Positions 47,401-59,324 of a stretch of DNA of 64,000 nt are shown here, piece after piece. The translations under genes and the position numbers were made by a program. This DNA is from Crambe crambe (Eukaryota > Porifera > Demospongiae > Poecilosclerida > Crambeidae). The notes under the pieces were generated by a model, which had not been told where the DNA came from, did no database searches, and saw only the letters and a program-made list of their open reading frames with translations. The stretch is from the NCBI GenBank assembly GCA_963924555.1, contig CAWUPZ010000001.1, positions 1-64,000 on the forward strand. Reading direction: 5' to 3'. Every line of letters starts with the position of its first letter. Position 1 is the first letter of the stretch.

Positions 47401-49090
47401 TGCTAATACAACACTTGAACAGTCACAGGCTTGAATGCTTTCATGCATTTAGTGTGCCAAATGGATCCTCTCCAGCATGTTAGATGAATTATTAAGAGAC
47501 AGTGAAGCACAACAAATGCTAGTTGAGGGGTGGATGATACCATTACTGACACACCTACCATACACACAGATCAGATACATTTACTCAATAACCACCCACT
47601 ACAACTGACACTTCCACCCACTTTAAGGTTACCATGGCAAATATCACACTTCCACCCACTTTAAGGTTCTATCACTACAACTGACACTTCCACCCACTTT
47701 AAGGTTACCATGGCAAATATGGAGACAACAGCCCTTTTATCTGATGACACATAACTCTGAGCTGTTTGCTATTTCACTGGAAGAATAAAACCACTGCTAA
47801 AAGCAGAGATCTTTTTTATACATAGCGGATGAACATGCAGACCTGAGGTTACCACAACAACTAGAGAACCTGGTGGAGTGCAATCATTCATGTGTATATA
47901 AGGAAGAAGAGGTCAAAGTACAAGGAGTTTAGGTGGAGGGATTGCTAGAGTCTTCACATCATTACATGTCTACCATTATGAGTGTGGAGTTATCAGGATA
48001 AGCATCTAGGGGTCATGTGAGGGTTCATATCCACCAGCTGGGGATTGGAATACTAACATATGGTCTGCCTACCAGCATGCCTCTCTACTGCTACAACCTG
48101 ATGGATGTATTAACAGGTACAGAGGGTCTCAGGGAGGTGGAGGGGCTATAACAGAACTTCACCACTACATATCCACCATTATGAATGTACTTAGCATCGA
48201 ATGATCAAATGTACAGCTTCTCCCTACTGGTACATATCAGGCTGAAAGGAAACATACATTTCAAGAGATAAAGAACCCCCCACCCTTTTTGATGTGAGGA
48301 AGCATTGCAGCATGGGTCAGTTCCAGTGGTACCACATGATGTAATACATTCATATAAGGCAATGCAACCCACAACTACAGGTTTGTTTATCAACAGTGAG
48401 GAGACAAAGGAGGGTGGGGTGCCATTTAGGAAGAGGGCTAGGGGGAGGGGAGGTGTTGAGGACCTGAGTGCATTGGTGGACATCTAAACACAAAGACACT
48501 AGTGATAATATGACATGTTTGTGAGGGCAACAAATTAATTACCTGTAAAACTGTTTTTGGTGATGTAGTTTGCCACACCCCTTTATAGCCATCTCCATGA
48601 AACACTACAGCATGATTGGAATATTTATCTGCCTAGCTGTTTATTTCAAGTATACATGATTGTTTCCTAAAGACTCATAGCCTGAGCACAGGGTACTCAA
48701 ATGCTTCACTCACCAACACATTCTAAAAAAAATTGATGGTTTTATCATCCATGCCAGAGGATTTCATCACACGTTGTCCATGTTCCACTTTCTGTTGACA
48801 ACTATCAGCCTCCTCCTCAGGACATAATTGCTGATTTGAACAGCTCAGTATGCCTATGTCCATGGCATCCCTTGACCGTTCAATATAACAGCTATCACTC
48901 TCTAAATTCCTAATAATTTTCAGCTCATAGAGTGAGTGATCAGCTCTCTGCTGTTGGTGAAATTAGAGCAGATTATTATAATGGGAGCAAATAGCATAAA
49001 CAGAGATCAACAACTCTTATGAGAGAGAGCCTGCAAGGGTTGAAAGGTTAGAGTGCTCTCAGTCTGTAGTGTACCAAATGGATTCTCTCC
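44430..49090. repeat. Complex tandem array C
   Basis: Cycle marks 'GGATTCTCTCC' or its variants fall near 45640, 47463 and 49080, giving units of 1.8 and 1.6 kb. A local triplication of the 'CTCCATCTGGAAAGAGGGG' module occurs at about 46800-47000. The last unit (47400-49090) is the closest match to array A. It lies directly upstream of the copy 2 first exon. Confidence 0.75.
47589..47720. repeat. Minisatellite, same unit as 1201-1386
   Basis: Three partial to full copies of 'CACTTCCACCCACTTTAAGG' are present, the middle one truncated. The expansion thus occurs at the same point in arrays A and C but differs in detail. Confidence 0.85.
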
Positions 49091-51300
49091 AGCATACATT
49101 CACTGCACCACCATGATTGGGTAAAGGGTAGATACACTATTTATATAACACAGCGCTCGATCATCAATAGTAGTACAACATAAAGGGCCACATGATCTGC
49201 ACAACAGATCCTACTGCTAACCTCTTCTGAACCCACACCTGCTTTTATTAACTCCTGAAACTGGTGATATGAATTCATGGCATAACTAACTATGCAAAGA
49301 TAAGACATCATCAAGTTTATGGAAATAAGGGAGGGAGGTGGAGGGACCAAGAGTACAGAAAGTCCTTCCATGATGCACATTTACCTGTATGAAGCTCTTT
49401 CCGGCAACTCTTACTATTAGACCCACAGAGACATATAATAATGGGAATAGTTCCCAGGCATTCAAATGGTGCAGTAACCCTATCGAGGGAGAGAAATAAT
49501 AGGTCAGCGTATTATGGATGTGGCTAGTGCCAGCAAATGGAAAAGAATGCTCCCAGACACACTCACTCTGTCAAGACAACATTCCATAATCAGATGGGTG
49601 GATCACTGGTAGCTAGTCTTGCAATGATCCTCACAAGCTAGAATTTGATAAGCTAGGTATCACTGGAGTTTTCTTTGCAGAGCACTTTCCACATTTAGAG
49701 TAGTACAATCTATACCTCATGATTAGTGTACAGCTTCAACCAAAAGCAAAAGCACATTGCAGGACACTCTCATCATGTATGGTCAGATAAGGGGCAAATG
49801 AAGGAATGGACTGGAAAATATCCAATAAGAGACTGACATTGCCTTGCATTGAACCTCATTTCAAATGTATGAAATATAATCCTGGAACTACAAGACACAT
49901 TGGGTTCTCACACATTCTGATCCCACACTAAATCATCAACCCTGCATCCTGAAAGAAATCTGTTATTTAAAAAATTGATAATTATGTATTAAAGAGGGCA
50001 CTTTAATTGTGATGATATTATTAATACACATAGAGAGGTCTATAAGACAGGAAGGGCAACTACAGAAAAAGTCACTTCTCAAAAATGTCAGTATTAAGGA
50101 CAACTGCTAAATGCAGTGCTAAGACTGTGTAATGAAAAAATTAATTTCTAAAAACAAAATACTCATACTTCCATTCAACCCCCCCCCCCTCCCCCCTCCA
50201 ATGAAAAAATATACCACCCTCTGTTCCCCACATGCACTGCACCCACTCTGACCTGATTGGGTAAAGGGTAGTAGAAACCAAGTTCAAGGTAAAGGGTTCA
50301 GACCACATGATCTACAGTGTAACAAATCCTTTTGCTAACCTGCACCTGCATCTCCTGGGATAGTTAGGTGGGTAATAAATTATGGGTGTGGTTATTGAAT
50401 CTAGGAGGGGTGAGGACTCTCTTGTTGATGAACTTTATACACGACTATCCCTACTTGTCTGTTCTATTTAAAGAGATACCATGAAGAATATTAAAGCAGC
50501 ACCTTAATTATTAGAGTCTATAAAAATATTGTACATTAGAGAAATGCAAGCATTGTGTGGCGAGTGTGCATGCTGAGTTTAGCCATGAAAAGAAACTGAA
50601 TAATACCTAATAATAATAATAAAGCCAGCTGGCCTCATTCTACTTACTGTCACAGAGGAGCATTCTTTAGCCAAGTACATGTACAAGTATAAAATATTTT
50701 CTTGGTGATGTTGATGGTGCTTCATTTGAGTCAGCGCATGACCTTCAAGTGCCTTCTACAGTGACAGAAGAAATAACTAACCATAATCCTTTGAGTGCTA
50801 CACTGACTGTCAAGAGGAAGAAATGACAACTAAAATAAGTCAAGTTGTAACTATACATGTTGAGTACTTTGAGATAATAATTTTCATAATGACACACATA
50901 CAATCACGCCACACATTGTTCTTTCAAGTGTATTAATGACCCACTATACATCATCAAGTGTATCAAGAGGTACGAGGGTTTCAGGAATCAAGGTGGAGGG
51001 ACTGCTAGAGTCATAACAGTGATTGGATCAATGTTCCATCAGCTGAGCTGAATCCCTCTTGTTGATAAACAAATGATTATGTCATTGTGGGTATTGCATT
51101 GCCTTATATGGATGCATTGTATCATGTGGTAGCACTCCAGGCATGAGAGGTGCAGGAGATATCTACCTTACATTAGGGAAATGCAAGCATTGTGGGGCAA
51201 GTGTGCATGCTGAGTTTAGCCATGAAAAGAAACTGCAACATTATAAAAACACCTAGAGATAAAGCCAGCTGGCCACACAACACTATCCATGCTAGGGACA
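49090..51300. repeat. Intergenic block D, third copy
   Basis: It aligns with 3100-5300. The splice-flanked segment corresponding to 3397-3491 is at 49385-49479. The coding remnant GDVDGASFESAHDLQ is at 50695-50826. The hairpin MITE and the inserts seen near 5.7-6.6 kb are absent because the block here ends earlier and passes into the sequence downstream of copy 3. Confidence 0.65.
50695..50826 (+). pseudogene. Repeated coding remnant, copy 3
   Basis: The frame from FLGDVDGASFESAHDLQ to KRKK-stop is kept, but the N-terminal part present in copies 1 and 2 (KDKKRINFI) is deleted. Confidence 0.35.
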
Positions 51301-51418
51301 AAGTGAGATGGGACAATATATAGAAGGAGGGAGGGAGGGAGGGAGGAGCAATAAGAAGATGTACCAATTATACCTATCAGATACTGATGGGGATAGAGAG
51401 TCAATGCATTGCACATAC

Positions 51419-51547
51419 CTGTTTGACTGATGCGAATGAATTTTGACCAGTCATCTCACAGAGATCTCTCTCCTCCGGCAACTCCTAATAACCCACAACT
51501 TGTTCATCAGGGAGGAGGTTCCCAGGCATTCAGATGGTGCAGGAAAC
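51419..51547 (-). other. Recurrent splice-flanked segment downstream of copy 3
   Basis: Nearly identical to 12640-12763, with the same acceptor and a 'GTCAAACAG|GTATGTG' donor. It supports the pairing of copy 1 and copy 3 flanks. Confidence 0.5.
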
Positions 51548-52205
51548 CTATCAAGGGAGAGAGGACTCAATGGGTTAGTATGGCAAGGGGTCAGTGTTCT
51601 GCCCAGATGCATGTTCAGGACATCTTTCCCAACTTCAATCAAGAGTCACTGACCTAACTGACAGTCACTTGCTTGGCTGGGCTGATGGTGGACACTCTTG
51701 CAGGTATTGAGGTAGTCTCAATAAGTATAACAGAGTGTCTAGAGTACTGGCAGACTATTAATAGGTAAAGGGTGAGGCTAGGGATAAAGAGTACTGTGTT
51801 TCAGGGGATGCTCCACGAGGGGGGGAAGGGGGTGGCACCTCCATTCACAACTGTAGTAGCTCTATTAATTATGCTATAATGATAATAATTCAAAAATCCT
51901 CTAAATTATATGATCTCATCCCCCAAGTTGGCTCCCCCCTCCCCCCCAACTCAAAGTTGGCTCCTCTGCCCTTATATTTTAACTTCCTGCCAGTACTCTA
52001 GCCACACCGTAAATATAAATGGGTCAGTGTGACATGGAATGCATGATCATCAGAAGTGTTCTTCCAGATACTCACTCTGTCAAGACAACTTACTCCATTG
52101 TGGATGATCTAACATAAAGGGCAGAAGTCTCTTGCTCACAGATGGTTCCTCCAGAACACTTCCCTCTGAATATGCAGTTTGCTGCACGAGCAAGCTGCAC
52201 TCACG

Positions 52206-54089
52206 TTGCCAGTTGACCTTCGACCCCTATAATTGGGTTCTCTATTATGCGCATGCGTATATTAACGTCATAATAACTCTGCTCTTCCTACAAACAATCC
52301 CTGTTAGGCCAGACCTAATAGATTTTCTGTTGCTCGGGCCCACCCGGGTCTATTTTTAGTCAAACTGAAATAAAAATTTCTATCATGAATATCGTTAACT
52401 TAGCTAGCCACTATCGGCTCAATTTGGCTGTAAAATAATTAAAAATCAGTAATTTTTTAGCTTTGTAAGCTCAATTTTATTGATCTTCCGATGTGAAAAA
52501 AAATTTTTTTTTTCGGTCACCCGGGTCACCTTTTTGCACTCAGCAGCCCGAGCAACAGAAAATCAATTAGGTCTGGCCTTAGCTATCTCTACTAACTGAC
52601 CAGTGGCTCCATTTATCGCAGGAATCATATTCTTTTTGGGAGCAGCTTGACTACAGGACAATGAGGTAAGGATAACTAGACCTTTTGCTGTTGGGATTTG
52701 TAGCTATAGCTAGCAATACCCCTCTTTCCACCTGATAGTTGCCTACCTTTTTTCCACAGCTCCCCTGCTATCTTAGGGAGAAGTGTGTCCTCAGTGATCT
52801 CTGACCAAATGTTAGAAAGATATCAGTTCCTACCTGAGGAGAAGTCCTTGGACTGCCATCTTCTTGCAAAGCAGTAGAAGAGATTCCAATATAGAAAAAA
52901 GGTATGAAGGTTTGTTTAGGTCAAGTATACTTGATCTGTTTTATAGGACACAGGATTGATTTTTGTGCTGGATTAGCATTGAGGATTCAGTTGGGAGGTT
53001 GGCTTTACAAGCCTGAGGTTTCCTTTTCTCAAAAAAGATCTCAGAGGGTCTTGTTTTGGTACTGGCAATACTGTGAGGGTGTTCTCTTTAAGGCTGTATT
53101 GATCAGGGATTTGATGTCTTTGACTGTGTTGATATCATTAGCATGAGAGCTGTTGATGAATTCCTTCTCTGTAGGAGGTCAGTTTGAAAGGACTGCGTTC
53201 TGTCTTGTATAGGTTCTCCAGCAGCTCCACCTGCTGGAGAACAACAGGTGGTTTTTTTAAGTTCCTGTTACAAGTCTTGTGCAGGGTAGAATCTCCCAGC
53301 ATACCTTAGCCCACTATGCCATCTTCCCTTCTATGTGGTCAATAGAATACTGTAAATACCCTTTGATATGTGAAATCACCCTCACTAATAGTTGGGGAGA
53401 ACACTGCTAGTAGGTCCATGCCACTTACAAAAAAGAAAGAACAAAGTAAGCTCATTCTCAAAATAAGATTTGACTACTGTTGTCTGAATGAAGAAACTAT
53501 AATTATTATAATAGTGTGCCTATAGCATGTGGAAGATACCACTACAATTAATCGGCAGAATTTAACGACTTACTTTTCTCTTCATACCCTTAAATCACTT
53601 TTATTTCATTGTTAAAATATTTTCGTATCATTGCTCTCCATAAGTTATCAGGGTTTCATGCAGCGGAGGGGGAAAGGGGGAGATCCCCTCTGATTGAAAT
53701 CCCCCCTTAACCAATCACTGAAATCGAATGTGTCTTTATATACCACATTGTTCTCACACAAGCACATCCCCTGGTTATACTTGTATTAAAATGTATTATT
53801 CTGTCTAACCATCCAGGTGTTACTGAAGCAGTGGGCTCAAATCCAGAGTTCTTTCGTATGCCTCTGATGTTATAAAAGACAGCTACATCCTGGAATTGAA
53901 TTTCAACAACTACTCTGTTCTAGCTATAATATGTACGTACATATTGTAACTCATACACATTTAAATTTGGAGTGTTGATATACTTTCAATTTTGTACATA
54001 GCAATTGCAGCCATATATATACTTTTGCATGTGTCGCTAGAGCATGCGCGATTAAAGCTTACTTGGGGTCGAAGGTCGACTGGCATCCC
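52206..54089. mobile_element. 1.9-kb terminal-inverted-repeat element downstream of copy 3
   Basis: Left 'TTGCCAGTTGACCTTCGACC' and right, inverted, 'ATGCCAGTCGACCTTCGACC' are the ends. The paralogous copy 1 sequence near 13355-13380 lacks the insert ('GAGCAAGCTG' ... 'TTTTAAAAACAGCTGATGG'). No transposase frame is seen; the largest open frame (52904-53146) is unrecognised. It contains a nested MITE. Confidence 0.7.
52307..52578. mobile_element. 272-bp MITE with TTA target duplication
   Basis: Ends 'GGCCAGACCTAAT' continue as 'GATTTTCTGTTGCTCGGG' and are mirrored on the right. TTA flanks both sides (52304-52306 and 52579-52581). The 3-bp TWA duplication fits PIF/Harbinger-type MITEs. Confidence 0.8.
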
Positions 54090-54165
54090 TAGGCGCTAGT
54101 TTTAAAAACAGCTGATGGAAATAATGCCCACCATCATACCACTCAGCCTCACCCTTCGAATACAA

Positions 54166-54177
54166 TGCGCATGCACA
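54166..54177. promoter_or_regulatory. Mutated NRF-1-like site past the copy 3 stop
   Basis: It reads 'TGCGCATGCACA', one base away from the copy 1 palindrome, in the same relative place. Confidence 0.35.
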
Positions 54178-55255
54178 AAAGGGTAACAACACTCGATTAT
54201 AATTCTACAGTTTGACATCTCTAATAGATTTAGCAAGTTGGTCTAATCCAATATCTTCCAGCACAGAAATCAGAGTCTTCCAGGACACAGGTTGTCTCCC
54301 ACCCCCACTGAACCACTCCTGAAAAATATGGTGGTTGATACTTTGAGCATTTGTTTGAAGTTGGAGTTCTAGGGCACTGATATGGGCACCAGTTTCATCC
54401 TCAAGAAGTAATGTTCCAAATTCAAAGTATTTTATCCCAATCTCTCAAGCCAAGTTCACTTTAGGGGGAAACACAGGATGTCCAGCATGGTTGGAGGTGG
54501 GCAAGACACTGTGGAATGAAGAAAGGAACTATTAAAATGCAAAATAAGGGATATGATTACAACTAGCTATCACTTCATAGGACAAGCAACTTTCAGAATA
54601 GCAAAAGTAGCTGTGCTATTAGGCAAGGTTGAACTTACCTTCAGATTATGAAGTATGTATTGCAGGAGCAGTTGGAGGAGATGCATGGCTGGATAGTGAT
54701 GTAGATGACTGCAATACTTCTGAATCTGTATGTAAAAATGTAGTGGTACTAGCAATAGCATAAAATGCTAGTAGATACACACCTTCATCATAATTTCCAC
54801 GGATGGAACATTTCTCAGCATTAAGAGCTGCTTCTAAATCTGCTGCCAATTTTTCCTGCCGACCATCCTTCAACAAGTTGTATAAGCCTCTCCATTTCTC
54901 AGAATAGCTTTTGCAGTAGTGGGACATTTGGGGAGTAGTGGGACATTTGGGGAGCATTGGCCAGCCATTCTTGAATCGAATCTCGTAAGCAATCTTACTT
55001 CGCTATGGATTTAATGCGATGAGGCGGGATGCCAACAAGCTCGGCTATCTTCTTCCAGTAGGGAGCCAAGTCATCCAGGATTCTAATTTCTCTGTGCTCT
55101 CCAGTTTCAGAGTCACTGAAGTACTTGATTAGCTGTAAGCTTTCGATAGTTACACCTTCATCCCAAAGTGGATTGCTGCTGACTGCTATGATATAATAAC
55201 AGAACAGAAGTTAAAAGAATTATTAGTTACAGATATCAGTTCATTTCTTCATTAT

Positions 55256-55849
55256 CTTGATAAACTATAATGTGGGGTCACATTGGCCCAAGAAAAAAAT
55301 GACTTGGGGGGGGGGGGGGACCCCAAAATAAAACCTTGATAGATATCACCACATATATTATATTGTGTCATGCCCAGCCCGAAGATCAAAGAAGCCGCTC
55401 GAACTTTCCAGTGTGCTACAACTCGCCCACGCAGGGCAAGGGCACAGTGCCCGTAGTTGGGCGGTGACCTAGCAGGGCAGCTAGGAGTAAACTGGCATGC
55501 GAAACGCCAGCCCGCGCTGTGAGACAGCTCGGAAGTTCTGCCTTTTATGCTGGCTACAATCTGAAACGCTTGTTGGGTTTGAACGTGGAATGTGGTCAAT
55601 GAATATCATTATAAACGTGCACCGTGGTCAATGAATAACATTAAAATTCCACGTTTCAAACCCAACAAGCTTTTCTGAGAGTGAAAAACAAAACATTCTA
55701 GCTGATCTTCGGACTGGGCAGACACAAAATACTTATATCCCTCGTGCTCGGGGGTATCCGGATTTAAAGCTCTTGGCCCTCGGGGCGCTGCGCGCCCTCG
55801 GGCCTCGAGCTAGCTTTAAACCGGATACATCCCTCGCACCCGGTTACAT
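55256..55849. repeat. Repeat cluster left of the P-like transposon
   Basis: It contains an element with inverted ends 'TGTGTCATGCCCAGCC' (about 55366) and 'GGGCAGACACA' (to about 55727), a nested hairpin ('TTGTTGGGTTTGAACGTGGA' and its inverse at about 55655-55675), and a CpG-rich palindromic stretch at about 55755-55830 ('TATCCGGATTTAAAGCTC' and its inverse). No gene is seen. Confidence 0.6.
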
Positions 55850-56571
55850 CATAGATATATGAGCCGTACCGGGATTGGAAACGGGGTCACGTGCGCCCGT
55901 AGGGCTAGTATAATTATTGAAGTACAGGCTCGTTTCACCTTAGTTACGCGCATGAGTTACTGTCTTCCCGAGTACAAAGGACCGCAAACATATCAGAAAA
56001 TCTTTGCGACTATTGTAAAACAAGCCGCGAGAACGGTACTACAGTTTAGCCCAAACAGAATTCGTTCAAATCTCTTCAGGGGAGAAATTTATAAGAAACA
56101 CTCTCAGCTCCTTGCCTGAATCTATCTTGTGTACCATTTGCAAGTAAGTGCTATATAATGCAGAGTTAGCATATAGTGGATAATGTAAAGCTACCAAATG
56201 TGCAACTAAATCCATTGTCACTAGAATTAAATAATGAATAGTTTATATCTACTGCCCTCATCTTTGTAATTCAAAGGCTCAATTTTGTGTACCATAAGCA
56301 ACTGTGTGTTAAAGGATAGGACTTGTTTTCTGATTAGTAGCAATTGCTTACCTATTAAAGTAACTAAATGTGCTATTTTGCTGAATGCAAGCTGTTTAGC
56401 ATCCGACTTATGCAGGGATAAAGTTACAGCTAGCTACACTATAGCTCTATAGCTTAAGGCATAATATTGAGTCCCACATTCCCAAACCAAATTAATAGCT
56501 ATACACTTTGTGATGAATATATATCACAAAGTGTAGCACTAGCTGACATGGTACTGTAACATGCATGCAGA

Positions 56572-58876
56572 ATGCCTCGGAAGAAAAGATTTACTCATTT
56601 CAAGAATGGAGAGAGGAAGAAACAGGCTGCTAAGAGGGCACAATTAGACATGAACCAATTATACCTGGCAGTAAGGGAAGATATAGATAGATGGGTTGAT
56701 TTAACTGATCAATCGAAAGGTAGTATGTCTTTTCGTTGCAAATCATCCAATGCATATGAGCTCACGATTCATGATGATTTTTCATGGGAGATATGCATTC
56801 ATGGACGACAAATCAACCACACAATGTTGGCACTACCCAAGCTTCTCAACAAAAAAGAATTAATAGTAAATGTTACACACATTCTCAGTAATTCAAAATT
56901 ATGCCCAGGAAATCCAGACAAGAAATTCATTGATATGATCTTGTCCCCAACTTATGAAGGCAAAATAAGAACAAGTGCCGGATCGCTGGTAGCAGAGGTG
57001 ATTCAAGGGTTCTCTGTTTGGTATAACGGTAAAGTATTTAACTCAACAGTTCGAACTACAGATTGTACATTAATTGTGGGTGATGGTAAATGCAATATTT
57101 GTCAGAAATTCCGATCAAATTTAAGATCGATGTATAGTTGATTCTTAAAAAAAAAGAAAACAAAATCTAAATATTGCAACAATCGTTACCTTAGTTCAGC
57201 AGAACAGTTGAAAAAGTTGAAAAATCTTCAATCTAAAGCTAGTAATTCAAAATACAATCTCAAGAGGCTAAGAAAGAAAATAAAACAATTGTATGAAAGA
57301 AATAGTGTTATTGTGGATCAAGAATTACACTCTGACCTCCACAATATAATGGAAGAAAATAAACACAAAATTAATGATATATATCCGAAAGGATCATTTC
57401 GCAGGCTATTTTGGGAAGAACAATTGAAGGTGGCCAGATTGACGAATTCTCGTCAGATGCGTTGGCACCCGATGATGGTGAGATGGTGCCTCAATCTGAA
57501 ATTCCTATCCATAGCAGCATATCATGCATTACGAACATCAGGCATGGTCAAGCTTCCATCGGAAAGAACCTTGCGTGACTACACTCATTATATCAAGAGT
57601 GCACCAGGATTTTCTGAAGAAGTTGACCAAATGTTGGAGGAAGAGGCAAAATTATCCGAATTACCTGATTGGAAGAGACATGTGACATTGGTTTTGGATG
57701 AGATGAAGGTGAAGGAAAGCCTCGTGTACAACAAACATCAGACGAAAGTGATAGGTTTTGTCAACATGGGAGATATTGGTGATCATCTTGATCAATTGGA
57801 GAGAGATATTGGTAATGAAAAAACACCACATGTTGCTACCCATGTACTGACACTAATGATTCGTGGCATTTTTTTCCACCTACATTTCCCATATGCAACT
57901 TTTGCAACCACTACAATCAAAAGTGATTACCTTTTTTTGATAGTATGGGAAGCTATTGAAAGACTTGAAAAATGTGGATTTAAAGTAATCGTAGTGACTG
58001 CTGACGGTGCATCACCGAACAGAAAATTCTTTCGCATGCACCAGAGTGACAAAGATGATGGCTTGTGTTATAAAACCAAGAATCCATATGCCTCCGATGA
58101 GAGATATGTTTATTTCATGTCTGATGTACCTCACTTGCTCAAAACGACAAGAAATTGCTGGTCTCACTCTTCAGGCCATGGCAATACACGCAACCTGTGG
58201 GTAAGAAAGCAGTTAGCAATATAGTGCAAGTAAATCACATGCATAATTTTTAGATCAATGGGAAGGAAATCAGTTGGCAACACCTGATCATGCAAAGATT
58301 GCAATGGGGAACAGATCACATGGCCTATATCTATTGCCAAAGCTGTCACTAGAGCATATCAAACTCACGTCATACTCAAGGATGCGGGTGGATCTTGCTG
58401 TGCAGGTATAAGCTACAAATGTTTAAATAGGGTGTAGAATACGATGAGTGAATTCTAATTGTAGGTATTGAGTGAGAGTGTTGGGAATGCACTTAAATTC
58501 TATGGTGATCCAAAGACATCTGAGACTGAGCGCTTTGTGTGCATATTTGACAAATTATTTGATTGTTTAAATGGTCGGAACAAACTGGAGTACATCAAGA
58601 GGAGGAAACCAAATTTAAAACCTTATACTGACACTTCAGACGAGAGATTTAAGGTACTGTACTGCAATTTAATATTGTAATTAATGGATGGCAAAGTGGT
58701 ATTTTTGTAGTGGCTCAAGGAGGATTTTCTGGACTACTTGAAGGAATGGGAAGATAGCATTGAGTCTAATTCTGAAGTATCAGATGGTTACAAAGCAACT
58801 ATGTGTCTCAGCACAGAAACTCTAGAAGGCCTACGAATAACAGGTACATTTTGCAGATAGCATGCATGCATACACA

Positions 58877-58963
<87 letters not shown>

Positions 58964-59278
58964 AAATCATTCGTTGAAGTATCTAAATATCTGCTCTCTC
59001 TTCCTGGATATCCAGAGAAGTATATTCTCAGTGAATGTTTTTCACAAGACCCCTTAGAGAATTTCTTTGGCCAAGTTCGTGGAAGAGGTGGCCGCTCTGA
59101 AAATCCATCTGTACAGGCATGCCTTGAGTCTACTCAATCTCTAAGAGTACAAGGATCTGCTTCTCTGCTACCTGTTAGAGGTAATAGTAGTCGGAAAAGA
59201 CGGCTCTTGCACAACAAGGAGGTGATTGATGATACACCTCTTCCAAAGAGACGAAGACAAGCAAAAAAGGTTGAATAA
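56572..59278 (+). CDS. P-like transposase (THAP9/P-element type), with two breaks
   Basis: Exons: 56572-58200, 58254-58405, 58465-58653, 58711-58843 and 58962-59278. The N-terminal part has a CNICQKF zinc-like motif near its end and no obvious THAP finger. The catalytic part shows RWCLNLKFLSIAAYHALR, LPSERTLRDY, LVLDEMKV (first Asp), VTADGASPNRKF (second Asp), SDVPHLLKTTRN, then PKLSLEHIKL, RMRVDLAVQ and VLSESVGNAL, and the P-family block SQDPLENFFGQVRGRGG with the likely catalytic Glu. An in-frame TGA at 57139-57141 separates the two halves. Exon 58254-58405 reads WQHLI in one frame and PKLSLEHIKL in another, so a frame shift lies inside it. Confidence 0.85.
58883..58960. repeat. Compound (CT)n(CA)n microsatellite at a splice acceptor
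   Basis: About 13 CT and 26 CA units run straight into AG and the last transposase exon at 58962, so the repeat itself forms the pyrimidine-rich tract and the CAG of the acceptor. Confidence 0.9.
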
Positions 59279-59324
59279 TCAAGATAATGAATGACTGATA
59301 TAGCTAGCTACAATACATATTTTG

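Noticed and set aside
55859-56119. 86-codon frame at the left end of the P-like transposon
   Set aside because: It begins inside the terminal inverted repeat and matches no P-family block. At most it is an untranslated leader exon.
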